NCBI RefSeq assembly: GCF_042433955.1
Contig: NZ_JBHLUH010000005.1
Span: 1 to 64,000, forward strand
Direction: 5' to 3'
Source of the DNA: Phytohabitans kaempferiae
Lineage (GTDB): Bacteria; Actinomycetota; Actinomycetes; Mycobacteriales; Micromonosporaceae
Length of the DNA: 64,000 nt
Below the pieces are notes generated by a model that was not told where the DNA came from, made no database searches, and was given only the letters and a program-made list of their open reading frames with translations. Shown one piece after another: positions 18,880 through 28,100 of the stretch. Each line of letters begins with the position of its first letter. Position 1 is the stretch's first letter. The translations under genes were made by a program, and so were the position numbers.

Positions 18880-20397
18880 GTGGGTAATCCGTTGCGCGAT
18901 CCCCAGGACCGGCGGCTGCCGCGGATCCCCGAGCCCTGCGCTCTGGTGATCTTCGGGGTGACCGGCGACCTGGCACGCAAGAAACTGCTCCCGGCCGTCT
19001 ACGACCTGGCCAACCGCGGGCTGCTGCCGCCCGGTTTCGTGGTGCTGGGCTTCGCCCGCCGCGACTGGGACCATGGCACGTTCGAGCAGGTGGCGTACGA
19101 CGCGGCCAAGGCACACGCGCGCACGCCGTGGCGCGAGGAGGTGTGGGCCCGCCTCTCCGGCAACATGAAGTTCGTCGGTGGGGCGTTCGACGACGACGCG
19201 GCCTTCGACAAGCTCGACCGCACGCTCAACGAGCTGCGCGACACGCACGGCATCGGCGGCAACGCGGCGTTCTACTTCTCGATTCCCCCGGCCGCCTTCC
19301 CCACCGTGCTCAAGCAGCTCGCCCGCACCGGCATGGCCGACAACGAGAAGTGCGGCGGCTGGCGGCGCGTGGTGGTGGAGAAGCCGTTCGGCACCGACCT
19401 CACCTCGGCCAAGGCGCTCAACGACCTTGTCGACGACGTGTTCACCGGCCAGGACGTGTTCCGCATCGACCACTACCTGGGCAAGGAGACGGTGCAGAAC
19501 ATCATGGCTCTGCGCTTCGCCAACTCCCTGTTCGAGCCGGTGTGGAACTCCAAGTACGTCGACTCGGTGCAGATCACGATGGCCGAAGACGTGGGCATCG
19601 GCACGCGCGCCGGCTTCTACGACGCCACCGGCACCGCCCGCGACGTGCTGCAGAACCACCTGCTCCAGTTGCTCGCGCTGGTCGCGATGGAAGAGCCGAC
19701 CAGCTTCGACGCCAGCGAGATCCGGGCCGAGAAGCTCAAGGTGCTGCGCGCGATCAGCCTGCCGAGCGACATCCACGAGGGCACGGTGCGCGGGCAGTAC
19801 CTCCAGGGCTGGGTCGGCGGCGAGCGGGCCAAGGGCTACCTCGACGAGGACGGCGTGCCGGAAGACTCCACCACGGAAACATACGTGGCGGTGCGCCTCG
19901 GCATCCAGAACCGTCGCTGGGCGGGGGTACCTTTTTATATCCGCGCGGGCAAGCGCTTGCCTCGGCGGGTGACGGAGGTGGCGGTGCTGTTCAAGAAGGC
20001 GCCGCACCTGCCGTTCAACCCGGCCGACGTCGAGGCGCTCGGGCACAACCAGCTGGTCATCCGCGTGCAGCCGGACGAGGGCGTCGTGCTGAAGTTCGGT
20101 TCCAAGGTGCCCGGCACCACGATGGAGCTGCGCGACATCGCGATGGACTTCCAGTACGGCGAGGCGTTCACCGAGCAGAGCCCGGAGGCGTACGAGCGGC
20201 TGGTCCTCGACGTGCTGATCGGCGACCGGACCCTCTTCCCGGACGCCGCCGAGGTGGAGCAGAGCTGGCACGTGGTCGACCCGATGGAAGAGGCGTGGCG
20301 GGACACCAAGCCGGAGCCGTACCGGGCCGGCGAGTGGGGGCCGCGGGCGGCCGACGAGATGCTGGCCCGGGAGGGCCGCCACTGGAGGCGGGCATGA
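18880..20397 (+). CDS. zwf: Glucose-6-phosphate 1-dehydrogenase
   Basis: The first enzyme of the oxidative pentose phosphate pathway, oxidising glucose-6-P to 6-phosphogluconolactone with NAD(P)+. The Rossmann motif is VIFGVTGDLARKKLLPAVYD, and the substrate-binding/catalytic segment is FRIDHYLGKETVQN with its active-site histidine. Length is normal at 505 aa. The GTG start has GAAAGGA seven bases upstream. The stop codon overlaps the first ATG of a 73-bp repeat that separates it from opcA. Confidence 0.97.
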   Translation: MGNPLRDPQDRRLPRIPEPCALVIFGVTGDLARKKLLPAVYDLANRGLLPPGFVVLGFARRDWDHGTFEQVAYDAAKAHARTPWREEVWARLSGNMKFVGGAFDDDAAFDKLDRTLNELRDTHGIGGNAAFYFSIPPAAFPTVLKQLARTGMADNEKCGGWRRVVVEKPFGTDLTSAKALNDLVDDVFTGQDVFRIDHYLGKETVQNIMALRFANSLFEPVWNSKYVDSVQITMAEDVGIGTRAGFYDATGTARDVLQNHLLQLLALVAMEEPTSFDASEIRAEKLKVLRAISLPSDIHEGTVRGQYLQGWVGGERAKGYLDEDGVPEDSTTETYVAVRLGIQNRRWAGVPFYIRAGKRLPRRVTEVAVLFKKAPHLPFNPADVEALGHNQLVIRVQPDEGVVLKFGSKVPGTTMELRDIAMDFQYGEAFTEQSPEAYERLVLDVLIGDRTLFPDAAEVEQSWHVVDPMEEAWRDTKPEPYRAGEWGPRAADEMLAREGRHWRRA

Positions 20398-20538
20398 GCG
20401 GGAGTCGCGAGGCTACGGTCTCGACCACGACGGCGGACGAGCGCCGAGCGACGGAGCGGGGTAGGCATGAGCGGGAGTCGCGAGGCTACGGTCTCGACCA
20501 CGACGGCGGACGAGCGCCGAGCGACGGAGCGGGGTAGG
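20393..20538. repeat. Perfect 2 x 73-bp tandem repeat between zwf and opcA
   Basis: Copies 20393-20465 and 20466-20538 are identical. Each begins CATGAGCGGGAGTCGC and ends GAGCGGGGTAGG. The first ATG overlaps the zwf stop codon (ATGA). Each copy carries an ATG AGC start and ends in a purine-rich stretch that can serve as a ribosome-binding site for the next start. Because 73 is not a multiple of three, the copies are read in different frames. Confidence 0.95.
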
Positions 20539-20544
20539 CAATGA
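20467..20544 (+). other. 25-aa leader ORF in the second repeat copy
   Basis: From the ATG of the second copy the frame reads MSGSREATVSTTTADERR and ends in a TGA overlapping the opcA start (ATGA). A single-copy ancestor would therefore have linked zwf and opcA by two ATGA overlaps through one short ORF. From the first ATG (20394) the frame gives 47 residues, ending at 20537. Expression is unproven. Confidence 0.35.
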
Positions 20545-21671
20545 TCGGCTTGTGGGACACCACGGGGAACGAGGTCGTCAAGGCCCTCGCCGCGGAGCGG
20601 CGCAGCGCCGGCAGCGTGGCCAGCGGCATGGCGCTCTCGCTCATCGTCGTGGTCGACGAGAAGCGGGTACGTGAGGCGGAGGCGGCCGCCACGATCGCCA
20701 CGGCCGCCCATCCGTGCCGGCTGCTGATGGTGGTGCGTTCCGACTTCGAGCGCCCCATCAACCGGCTCGACGCCGAGATCGTGGTCGGCGGGCGGCTCGG
20801 CCCGTGCGAGGCGGTGGTCATGCGCATGTACGGCCGGCTCGCCCTGCACGCCGAGTCGGTGGTGATGCCGCTGCTCGTGCCGGACGTGCCCGTGGTCACC
20901 TGGTGGCACGGCGAGCCGCCGGAGCTGATCGCCAACGACTTCCTCGGGGTCGTGGCCGACCGGCGGATCACCGACACGGCACAGGCGAGTGACAAGATCG
21001 CGGCGCTGCGGCAGCGGGCCAACGACTACGCGCCGGGTGACACCGACCTGGCGTGGACCCGCATCACCCCGTGGCGCACGCTGGTGGCCGGCGCGTTCGA
21101 CACGCTCGACACGAAGGTCACCGACGCGACGATCGTGGCGCCCGCCTCCGACCCGACCGCGGCGCTGATGAGCGGTTGGCTCAAGGCGCGGCTGGGTATC
21201 GAGCCCAAGCTGGAGGCGACCACCGACTTCCCGCGCATGCGGTCGGTCACGCTCCGGTCCGGCAGCGGCGAGGTGCTCTCGCTGACCCGGGAGGACAGCA
21301 CGGCAACCTTCTCCCGCACCGGGCACGCCGCGCGCAACCTGCCGCTCGTCCGCCGCCCCACCGGGGAGGAGCTGGCCGAGGAGCTGCGCCGCCTCGACTC
21401 CGACGAGATTTACGCGGACGCGCTGGGCACCTACGCCGGTGTGTCCGATCTGGACAGTCGGCCGGCCAAGCGGGTACACATCTGGAAGGACCCGGTCGTC
21501 GCCGCGCGGCAGCCCGCGTCCGCTCCAGCGCCGGTGTCCGCTCCCACGGTGGGCTTCCCCCCGTCTCCCAGCGCCGTCTCGTCCGATGGCGTCCCTCTGC
21601 CTGGCCGGGCCGGGGTAGCGTCGGACGATGCCCGCTCCTCGGGCGGCGAAGGGGGTTCGGACAATGGGTGA
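20541..21671 (+). CDS. opcA: Glucose-6-phosphate dehydrogenase assembly protein OpcA
   Basis: OpcA promotes assembly or activity of the zwf product and is normally found directly after zwf. The family pattern is clear: MIGLWDTTGNEVVKALAAER at the start, VVTWWHGEPPELIANDFLG in the middle, and RRLDSDEIYADALGTYAG near the end. At 376 aa it has a Pro/Ser/Ala-rich, low-complexity tail of about 60 residues after HIWKDPVVAA. The 3' end overlaps pgl by 8 bp. Confidence 0.93.
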   Translation: MIGLWDTTGNEVVKALAAERRSAGSVASGMALSLIVVVDEKRVREAEAAATIATAAHPCRLLMVVRSDFERPINRLDAEIVVGGRLGPCEAVVMRMYGRLALHAESVVMPLLVPDVPVVTWWHGEPPELIANDFLGVVADRRITDTAQASDKIAALRQRANDYAPGDTDLAWTRITPWRTLVAGAFDTLDTKVTDATIVAPASDPTAALMSGWLKARLGIEPKLEATTDFPRMRSVTLRSGSGEVLSLTREDSTATFSRTGHAARNLPLVRRPTGEELAEELRRLDSDEIYADALGTYAGVSDLDSRPAKRVHIWKDPVVAARQPASAPAPVSAPTVGFPPSPSAVSSDGVPLPGRAGVASDDARSSGGEGGSDNG

Positions 21672-22434
21672 GACCAGCGTGATCGTCCACTCGGACGCCA
21701 AGGTGCTCGCCCAGGCCGCCGCGGCCCGGCTGGTCGTCCGGCTCATCGACGCCCAGGCCGCCCGCGGCTTCGCCGGCATCGTGCTCACCGGCGGCCGGGT
21801 CGCCGCGGCGGTCTACGAGGCCGTCCGCGACCTCCCCGCCCGCGACGCCGTCGACTGGTCCCGGGTCGACGTGTGGTGGGGCGACGAGCGCTTCCTGCCC
21901 TCCGGCGACCCCGACCGCAACGAGACCCAGGCCCGGGAGGCGCTGCTCGACGCGCTCCCGCTCGACCCGGCCCGGGTCCATCCGATGCCCGCCGCCGACG
22001 GCCCCGACGGCAACGACCCCGAGGCGGCAGCCGCGCGATACGCCGGGGCGCTCGCCGCAGCGGCCAAGCCGGGCACCGCCCAGCTCCCCCACTTCGACGT
22101 GCTGATGCTCGGCGTGGGCGAAGACGGGCACGTGGCGTCGATCTTCCCGGAGCACCCCAGCGCGTACGAGACCCGGGTCGTCAGCGCCGTCCGCGGCTCG
22201 CCCAAGCCCCCGCCGGTCCGCGTCACGCTGACCCTGCCGACCATCAACACGGCCGAAGAGGTCTGGCTGATGGCCGCCGGCCCGGAGAAGGCCGACGCGG
22301 TGGGCATGGCGATGGCCGGCGGCGGCCCGGTGCAGGTGCCCGCCTCGGGCGTACGCGGGGTCGAGCGCACACTCTGGCTGCTCGACCGCGCCGCCGCGGC
22401 CGAGGTGGCGCCAAGGCTGCGCAGCCTCCGCTGA
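21664..22434 (+). CDS. pgl: 6-phosphogluconolactonase
   Basis: Hydrolyses 6-phosphogluconolactone, the zwf product. It is a NagB-fold protein with VWWGDERFLPSGDPDRN, LGVGEDGHVASIFPEHP and the late segment RVTLTLPTINTAEEVWLM. The ATG at 21664 gives 256 residues starting MGETSVIVHSDAKVLA, typical of the family; an ATG 36 bp earlier lacks family similarity. It is the last gene of the run and is followed by a strong terminator. Confidence 0.95.
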   Translation: MGETSVIVHSDAKVLAQAAAARLVVRLIDAQAARGFAGIVLTGGRVAAAVYEAVRDLPARDAVDWSRVDVWWGDERFLPSGDPDRNETQAREALLDALPLDPARVHPMPAADGPDGNDPEAAAARYAGALAAAAKPGTAQLPHFDVLMLGVGEDGHVASIFPEHPSAYETRVVSAVRGSPKPPPVRVTLTLPTINTAEEVWLMAAGPEKADAVGMAMAGGGPVQVPASGVRGVERTLWLLDRAAAAEVAPRLRSLR

Positions 22435-22444
22435 GCTGATCTGT

Positions 22445-22477
22445 GCTTCGCCCGGCCCCGACCGGGCCGGGCGAAGC
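22445..22477. terminator. Bidirectional terminator between pgl and the SnoaL gene
   Basis: A perfect 14-bp stem (GCTTCGCCCGGCCC / GGGCCGGGCGAAGC) with a 5-nt loop lies between two convergent genes, 10 bp past the pgl stop and 2 bp from the stop of the opposing gene. There is no U tract, as is common for actinobacterial terminators. Confidence 0.85.
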
Positions 22478-22479
22478 TG

Positions 22480-22839
22480 TCAGGCCACCCCGAAGGTCGG
22501 GTCGTCGATGAGAAAGCGCCAGCTGCCGTCCGGTTGCCGGCGCGCCACCTCGCCGCTCACTCCGGTGACCTCACCCCCATTGGCTCGGAATCTCGCCGAC
22601 ATCAGCGCGTGGTCGCCGTGGACGATCAGCTTGCGCGTCTCCCCGTCGATGCGGTCCACCGCGCCGACGAATCCCGCCAGCATCGCGCGCAGCGAGGCGT
22701 GATCGGAGAGCCGGGCACCGTCCAGGCCGATCGTCACCGAGCCGGGCTCGTAGAGCGCCAGCAGCGCGTCGAGGTCCTTGCGGTTGACGCCGTCGACGAA
22801 GAGCAGGTGCAGGTCTTCAGGGCGTTGTGCGTTCGGCAT
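22480..22839 (-). CDS. SnoaL-like/ketosteroid-isomerase-fold small protein
   Basis: A 119-residue NTF2-like protein with the typical opening PEDLHLLFVDGVNRKDLDAL, followed by LLALYEPGSVTIG and a late SWRFLIDDPTFG. Members bind small hydrophobic ligands or act as isomerases or hydrolases; the SgcJ/EcaC subgroup is the closest by appearance. The ligand cannot be told. It is divergent from the LuxR gene with 64 bp between starts, so the two may share control. Confidence 0.8.
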   Translation of the reverse strand: MPNAQRPEDLHLLFVDGVNRKDLDALLALYEPGSVTIGLDGARLSDHASLRAMLAGFVGAVDRIDGETRKLIVHGDHALMSARFRANGGEVTGVSGEVARRQPDGSWRFLIDDPTFGVA

Positions 22840-22903
22840 GGCCTGACCGTAGGCCGGCCGCAGAGCCCCGCGATATCCCGCGCCATGGGGGTAGCGTGGC
22901 GCT

Positions 22904-23923
22904 GTGCGCGCGATCCAGACGCAGACCCGCGACCGCGTGCTGCGGGTCGCCGAGTCGGCGCCGGACCTCACCTGGTTACTGCGGCAGTCCGCGGCGGCGC
23001 TCGGCCGCGCGGTGCCGGTGGAGGGCTGGTGCGGCTTCACCCTCGACCCCGGGACGCTGGTGAAGACGACCGGCGTGCACGCCACCCAGCTCTCGCCGGC
23101 TCTGCTCGGCAGGCTGTTCGAGCTGGAGTACCATCCCGGCGACGCCAACCTCTTCGCCGACCTCGCCCGCGAGCAGCGCCCCACGGCGGTCCTGACCGAC
23201 CGGGGCGCCAGCAGCCGATACCACGAGGTGCTCCGGCCCAGCGGATACGGCCAGGAGCTGAGACTCGTCCTGCTCGACCGGGGCACGGCCTGGGGCGGTT
23301 TCGTCTTCCTGCGCGAGCCCGGCTCGCCACCGTTCACGCCTGCGGAGAGCCGCTTCGTCGCCACGCTCGGCCGTCACCTGGCCCGTGGTGTGCGCCGCAT
23401 CCTCCTGCGCGCCGCGCCGCCCGAGACCGGCCAGGCGGCGCATCCGGGCCTGCTCCTGCTCGACGAGCGATACCGGGTCGCGTCGTCGACCGCCGGCACC
23501 GACGCGCTGCTGGCGGACCTCGCCGGTGGCAGCGCTCATCCCAGAGGGCTCCCGACCGCGGTGTACGCGGTGGCGGCCAAGGCCATCCCAGGGCAGGCAC
23601 CTGCCTCGGTCCGCGTGCCCACCCGCCACGGTGGCTGGGCCACGCTCTACGGCTGGCGCCTCGCCGACCCGTCGCGCATCGCGATTTCCATCGAGCGCAG
23701 CCGCCCCGAGGCGGTCACCACGCTTGCCCTCGACGGCTACGGGCTCTCCGCACGGGAACGGCAGATCGTGGAGCTTCTGCTGGCCGGCCGCTCGACCCGC
23801 GAGGTGGCCACCGACCTGTACCTATCTCCGCACACGGTCCGCGACCACATCAAGACGATCTTCGCGAAGACGGGCGTACGAAGTCGCCCCGAGCTGACCG
23901 CGGCGCTACGCCCGGTCGGCTAG
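22904..23923 (+). CDS. LuxR family transcriptional regulator
   Basis: A 339-residue regulator. The C-terminal 60 residues form a LuxR/FixJ HTH: YGLSARERQIVELLLAGRS, then TREVATDLYLSPHTVRDHIK and TIFAKTGVRSR. The N-terminal two thirds is a GAF-like sensor region with no response-regulator phosphorylation site. The GTG start at 22904 begins RAIQTQTRDRVLRVAESAPD. The divergent SnoaL-like gene is the likeliest target. The effector is unknown. Confidence 0.88.
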   Translation: MRAIQTQTRDRVLRVAESAPDLTWLLRQSAAALGRAVPVEGWCGFTLDPGTLVKTTGVHATQLSPALLGRLFELEYHPGDANLFADLAREQRPTAVLTDRGASSRYHEVLRPSGYGQELRLVLLDRGTAWGGFVFLREPGSPPFTPAESRFVATLGRHLARGVRRILLRAAPPETGQAAHPGLLLLDERYRVASSTAGTDALLADLAGGSAHPRGLPTAVYAVAAKAIPGQAPASVRVPTRHGGWATLYGWRLADPSRIAISIERSRPEAVTTLALDGYGLSARERQIVELLLAGRSTREVATDLYLSPHTVRDHIKTIFAKTGVRSRPELTAALRPVG

Positions 23924-23928
23924 GGGCC

Positions 23929-23970
23929 TGTGTGTATCGAGGTCGGTCGAGCGAGGTCCGGGCCGAGTCC
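23929..23970 (+). repeat. Dispersed intergenic repeat, copy A
   Basis: A sequence beginning near GGGGCCTGTGTGTATCGAGG and containing GGTCGGTCGAGCGAGG directly follows the LuxR stop. A diverged copy follows the LacI-type gene (54447-54490). Both lie between convergent genes. Confidence 0.45.
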
Positions 23971-24056
23971 GTGCTGCCGGTCGTCGTCTGGGTCCGCCAT
24001 GGTCCGGGCACGCCGTCGGAAGACAGGTCCTGGACGTGCGGGCTGGGCGACCGGCG

Positions 24057-24401
24057 TCAGAGCTCGCCCCGGCGGCGGCGCAGCGCGGCCAGCGCCTCGG
24101 CGAGCAGGGCCTCGCCATCGGCGTCGCTGCGGCGCTCCTTCACATACGCCAGGTGCGACTTGTAGGGCTCGGACCGCGACGGGCCGGGCGGGTTTTGCCG
24201 ATCGAGGCCAGCCGGCTGGCCGCAACGGGGGCAGTCCCAGGTGGCGGGCGGGGCGGCCTCAGCCGCGAGAAGGACCTCGATCGTGTGGCCCCTGGCGCAC
24301 CAGTACGTCACGGGCTGGCGAGGGGCGGGGTCGCACCGCTCGGTGGGCCGCACCGGGCCCGAACCGACGCGAGTGCCTCGGATGGCGCTGCCATGTGGCA
24401 C
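24057..24401 (-). CDS. rbpA: RNA polymerase-binding protein RbpA
   Basis: An actinobacterial general factor that binds the principal sigma factor and RNA polymerase and stabilises the open complex. The 114-residue protein shows the N-terminal SAIRGTRVGSGP, the central zinc-ribbon-like core (YWCARGHTIEV and WDCPRCGQPAG) and the C-terminal sigma-interacting part EPYKSHLAYVKERRSDADGE. The GTG start at 24401 follows an AGGAG-containing stretch. It lies downstream of secG on the same strand. Confidence 0.95.
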   Translation of the reverse strand: MPHGSAIRGTRVGSGPVRPTERCDPAPRQPVTYWCARGHTIEVLLAAEAAPPATWDCPRCGQPAGLDRQNPPGPSRSEPYKSHLAYVKERRSDADGEALLAEALAALRRRRGEL

Positions 24402-24504
24402 GGCTCTTCGCTCCTGTCGTCGATTGAGGGTTCGACGTCGCGATGGGGAACCATGGATAAAACAGACCGCGCAGAGTCTATGACTACGTACGGTGCTGGA
24501 GACC

Positions 24505-24759
24505 CTAGGAGTTCATCGCGAGTTTGAGCCAAAGGCCCAGGCCGACAATGCAGGCGAACCAGACGATCCCCACCAGAATGGTGTAACGGTCCAGGTTTTT
24601 CTCCGCCACCGACGAGCCGGCGAGACTGGTGCTCACACCGCCACCGAACATGCTGGAGAGGCCGCCGCCCTTGCCCCGGTGCAGCAGGATCAGCAGCATC
24701 AGCAGGAAGCTGGTGATGATCAACAACACGATCAACGTGTATGCGAACGCGATCGGCAT
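24505..24759 (-). CDS. secG: Preprotein translocase subunit SecG
   Basis: An 84-residue membrane protein with two hydrophobic helices (FAYTLIVLLIITSFLLMLLI and ILVGIVWFACIVGLGLWL). The cytoplasmic loop GKGGGLSSMFGGGVSTSLAG is the SecG hallmark. It is part of the SecYEG channel. In many actinobacteria secG follows tpiA; here it is separated from gap-pgk-tpiA by about 9 kb, including the accessory island. The start at 24759 (MPIAFAYT) fits the family. Confidence 0.95.
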   Translation of the reverse strand: MPIAFAYTLIVLLIITSFLLMLLILLHRGKGGGLSSMFGGGVSTSLAGSSVAEKNLDRYTILVGIVWFACIVGLGLWLKLAMNS

Positions 24760-25013
24760 GGTGGCGGTCAGTCCTCTCGACACAGCGGCCCAAGGACCGC
24801 AGAGGCACGTCGGCAGCTGAAGTCCATCGACAACTGGAACACTGTAAGCCCACCAAGGATAGCGGAAGCTCGTCCGGACGGGCCGGCCCGTACCGCCCCC
24901 ATATCCGGTGCGAACCGGCCCCTCCGGCCACGAGAACGATATGGATCGCCGCCCGCCGTTGACACAACGCTGAGCAGGTCGGAAGCGTGGCGGCGGCACC
25001 CCCGTTGACCGGC

Positions 25014-25045
25014 GGAAACGCTTTCCAGCCGGAAAGCTGGTTTCC
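25014..25045 (+). promoter_or_regulatory. Double palindromic operator upstream of the SARP gene
   Basis: Two adjacent palindromes, GGAAA-CGC-TTTCC (25014-25026) and GGAAA-GCTGG-TTTCC (25031-25045), lie 68 bp before the SARP ATG. A TTGACC at 25005-25010 could be a -35 box. The first palindrome resembles LacI-family half-site geometry; the regulator is unknown. The rest of the 353-bp secG-SARP gap shows no gene. Confidence 0.5.
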
Positions 25046-25112
25046 CGGGGCGGCAGAAACCGGCAGGATGGCCCGGGTACCGCCCCGGATGCTCACGAGG
25101 AACAAACCGGAT

Positions 25113-28100
25113 ATGGCCCCGCAGAACGCCGAGGCGACGGTGGGCTCGTTGTTACGGCGCTACCGTCTGGCGGCCGGACTCTCCCAGCAGGAGCTGGCGA
25201 CCGGCGCCGCGGTCAGCGTACGCACGATCCGGGACATCGAGCACGAGCGGGTCGACACGCCCCGTGCCCCCTCGCTGCGCCGCCTCGCCGAGGCGCTGGG
25301 GCTGGCGGCGCCCGACCGGGAGCGGCTGCTCGCGGCCGTCCCCGGGCCGCGTGCCGAAGCCGCCGCCGACCGCCACCTGCGCGCCGAGGTCCTCGGCCCC
25401 CTCTCGGTACGCACCGGCGGCTCGGCGGTCGATCTCGGCCCCGCGCCCCAGCGTGACCTCCTCGCGCTGCTCGCCATCCAGCCCGGCCGCGTGGTGAGCC
25501 GGGACGAGATCGTCGACGTGCTCTGGGGCGACCAGCCGCCGAAGACCTGCCTGAGCATGGTGCAGACGTACGTGGGGCGGCTGCGCGTGCGGCTCGACCC
25601 CGACCGGGAGCCACGCTCGCCGGGCAAGGTGATCCGGCTGGCCGGCGACGGCTACACGCTCGACCTCGCGGCCGACGAGCTCGACCTCGCCCGCTTCTCC
25701 GACCTGGCCGAGCGGGGCACCGCCGAGCCCTACAGTGCCGCTGCGGTCGACCTGCTCGACCGGGCGCTGCGCTGCTGGCGCGGGCCGGTGCTGGCCGGCG
25801 CGAGCCCTCGGCTCCGCTCCCATCCGGCGGCGGTGGCGGCGGCGCGGCAGCGCGTACGGGTCGCGCTGGCGTACGCGGACCTCGCCGCCGACCTGGGGCT
25901 GCACGCCGCGGCGGTGGCCCGCCTCCAGGAGCTGGCGCCCGACGAGCCGCTGCACGAGGGGGTCGCCGCCAAGCTGATGGTCGCGCTGGCCGGTTCGGGC
26001 GAGCGGGCCGCGGCGCTGTCGCTCTTCACCGAGGTGAGCCGCCGCCTCGCCGACGACCTGGGCGTCGAGCCCTCGGCCGAGCTGCGCGACACGCACCTGC
26101 GCATCCTGCGGCAGGAGCAGGTCGTCCGCCCCGCCGCCCCCCGGCCACGCCAGCTTCCGGCGGCGGTGCCGGGCTTCACCGGGCGCACCTCCCACCTGGA
26201 ACGGCTCGACGCGCTGCTGCCCGTCGCGCGCTCCCCGCAGGGCACGGCCGTTATGATCACCGCGATCGACGGCACCGCGGGCGTGGGCAAGACCGCGCTC
26301 GCGGTGCACTGGGCACACCGCGTCGCCGACCGCTTCCCCGACGGCCAGCTCTACGTCAACCTGCGCGGCTTCGACCCGGCCGGCCCAGTGCCGCCCGACG
26401 AGGCCGTGCGCGGCTTCCTCGACGCCCTGCACGTGCCGGCCCAGCGGATGCCGGTGGGGCTGGACGCGCAGGCCGCCCTCTACCGCAGCCTCCTCGCCGG
26501 CCGCCGCATGCTCGTCGTGCTCGACAACGCGCGCGACGCCGACCAGGTACGCCCACTGCTCCCCGGCTCACCCGGCTGCCTGGTGATCGTGACCAGCCGC
26601 GACCAGCTCGCCGGTCTCGTGGCGGCCGAGGGCGCGCACCCCGTACCGCTGGATCTGCTCGGTCCCGCGGAGGCCGGCAATCTGCTCGCGGGCCGGCTGG
26701 GCGCGGACCGGATCGCGGCCGAGCCGGCGGCGGTGGCCGCCATCGTCGAGGCGTGCGCGCGCCTCCCCCTCGCCCTCGTGATCGTCGCCGCGCGGGCCGC
26801 GACCTGCCCCGGCATCTCCCTCGCCCGGCTCGCCGAGGAGCTGCGCGAGGCGCGCGGCGGGCTCGACGCGTTCTCCGGCACCGACCCCGCCACCGACGTG
26901 CGCGCGGTCTTCTCCTGGTCCTACCGCGCCCTGAGCGAGGCGACGGCCCGCCTCTTCCGGCTGCTCGGCCTCCACCCCGGCGCCGACCTGACGGCCTCCG
27001 CCGCGGCCAGCCTCGCTGGCATGCCGGTACGCCAGGTGCGCCCGCTCCTCGCAGAGCTGGTCCGGGCTCGGCTGCTGGCCGAGCAGGCGCCCGGGCGGTT
27101 CGCGTTCCACGACCTGCTCCGCGCGTACGCGGCCGAACTCAGCGCGGAGACCGACCCGGACGCCGAGCGGCAGGCGGCGCCACATCGGCTGCTCGACCAC
27201 TACCTGCACACCGCGTACGCGGCGGACGCGCAGCTCAACCCGCACCGCGACCAGATCACCCGCACGCCCGCCCGGCCTAGCGTGACGATCGAGGAGGTCG
27301 GCGACCAGGGGCAGGCGCTGGCCTGGTTCGGCGCCGAGCACGCCACGCTGCTCGCGATCGTCGAGTGCGCCGCGTCCGACGGATACGACACGCACACGTG
27401 GCAGATGGCCTGGGCGATGACCACCTACCTCGACCGCCAGGGGCACTGGCACGACTGGCTAGGCGTGCAGGATCTCGCGCTCCGCGCCGCCCGCCGCCTC
27501 GGCAACCGCTCAGACGAGGCGGACGCGCACCGGGGCGTGGCGCGGGCGTACGCGCGGGTCGGGCGCTTCGTCGACGCGCACGTGCACTACTGGCGGGCGC
27601 TCGACCTCTTCGGCGAGATCGGCGACCGGCTCGGCGAGGCCAACACGCACCGCAACCTCGCCTTCATGTGCGGCACGCAGGGCCACCGGCGCGACGCGCT
27701 CTACCACGCCCGCAAGGCCCTCGATCTGTACCGGGCCGGCGGCCACCGGGTCGGCGAGGCGAACGCGCTCAACAACGTCGGCTGGTACCACGCGCAGAAC
27801 GGCGAGTTCCGGGAGGCGCTGGAGTACTGCGCGAAGGCGCTGGCCCTGCTCCAGGAGATCGACCACCGGCCGGGCGTGGCGGCCACGCTCGACAGCATCG
27901 GCTACGCGCACCACCACCTGGGCAACCAGTGCGCGGCGGTGGGGAGCTTCCAGCGGGCGCTGGAGATGTTCCGGGCGGCGGGCGACCGGTCACACGAGGC
28001 GGGCACGCTGACCCGGCTCGGCGACGCCCACCACGCCGCCGGCAAGCTCGAACAGGCCCGCAACGCGTGGCGCCAGGCGCTGGTCCTGCTCGAAGAGCTC

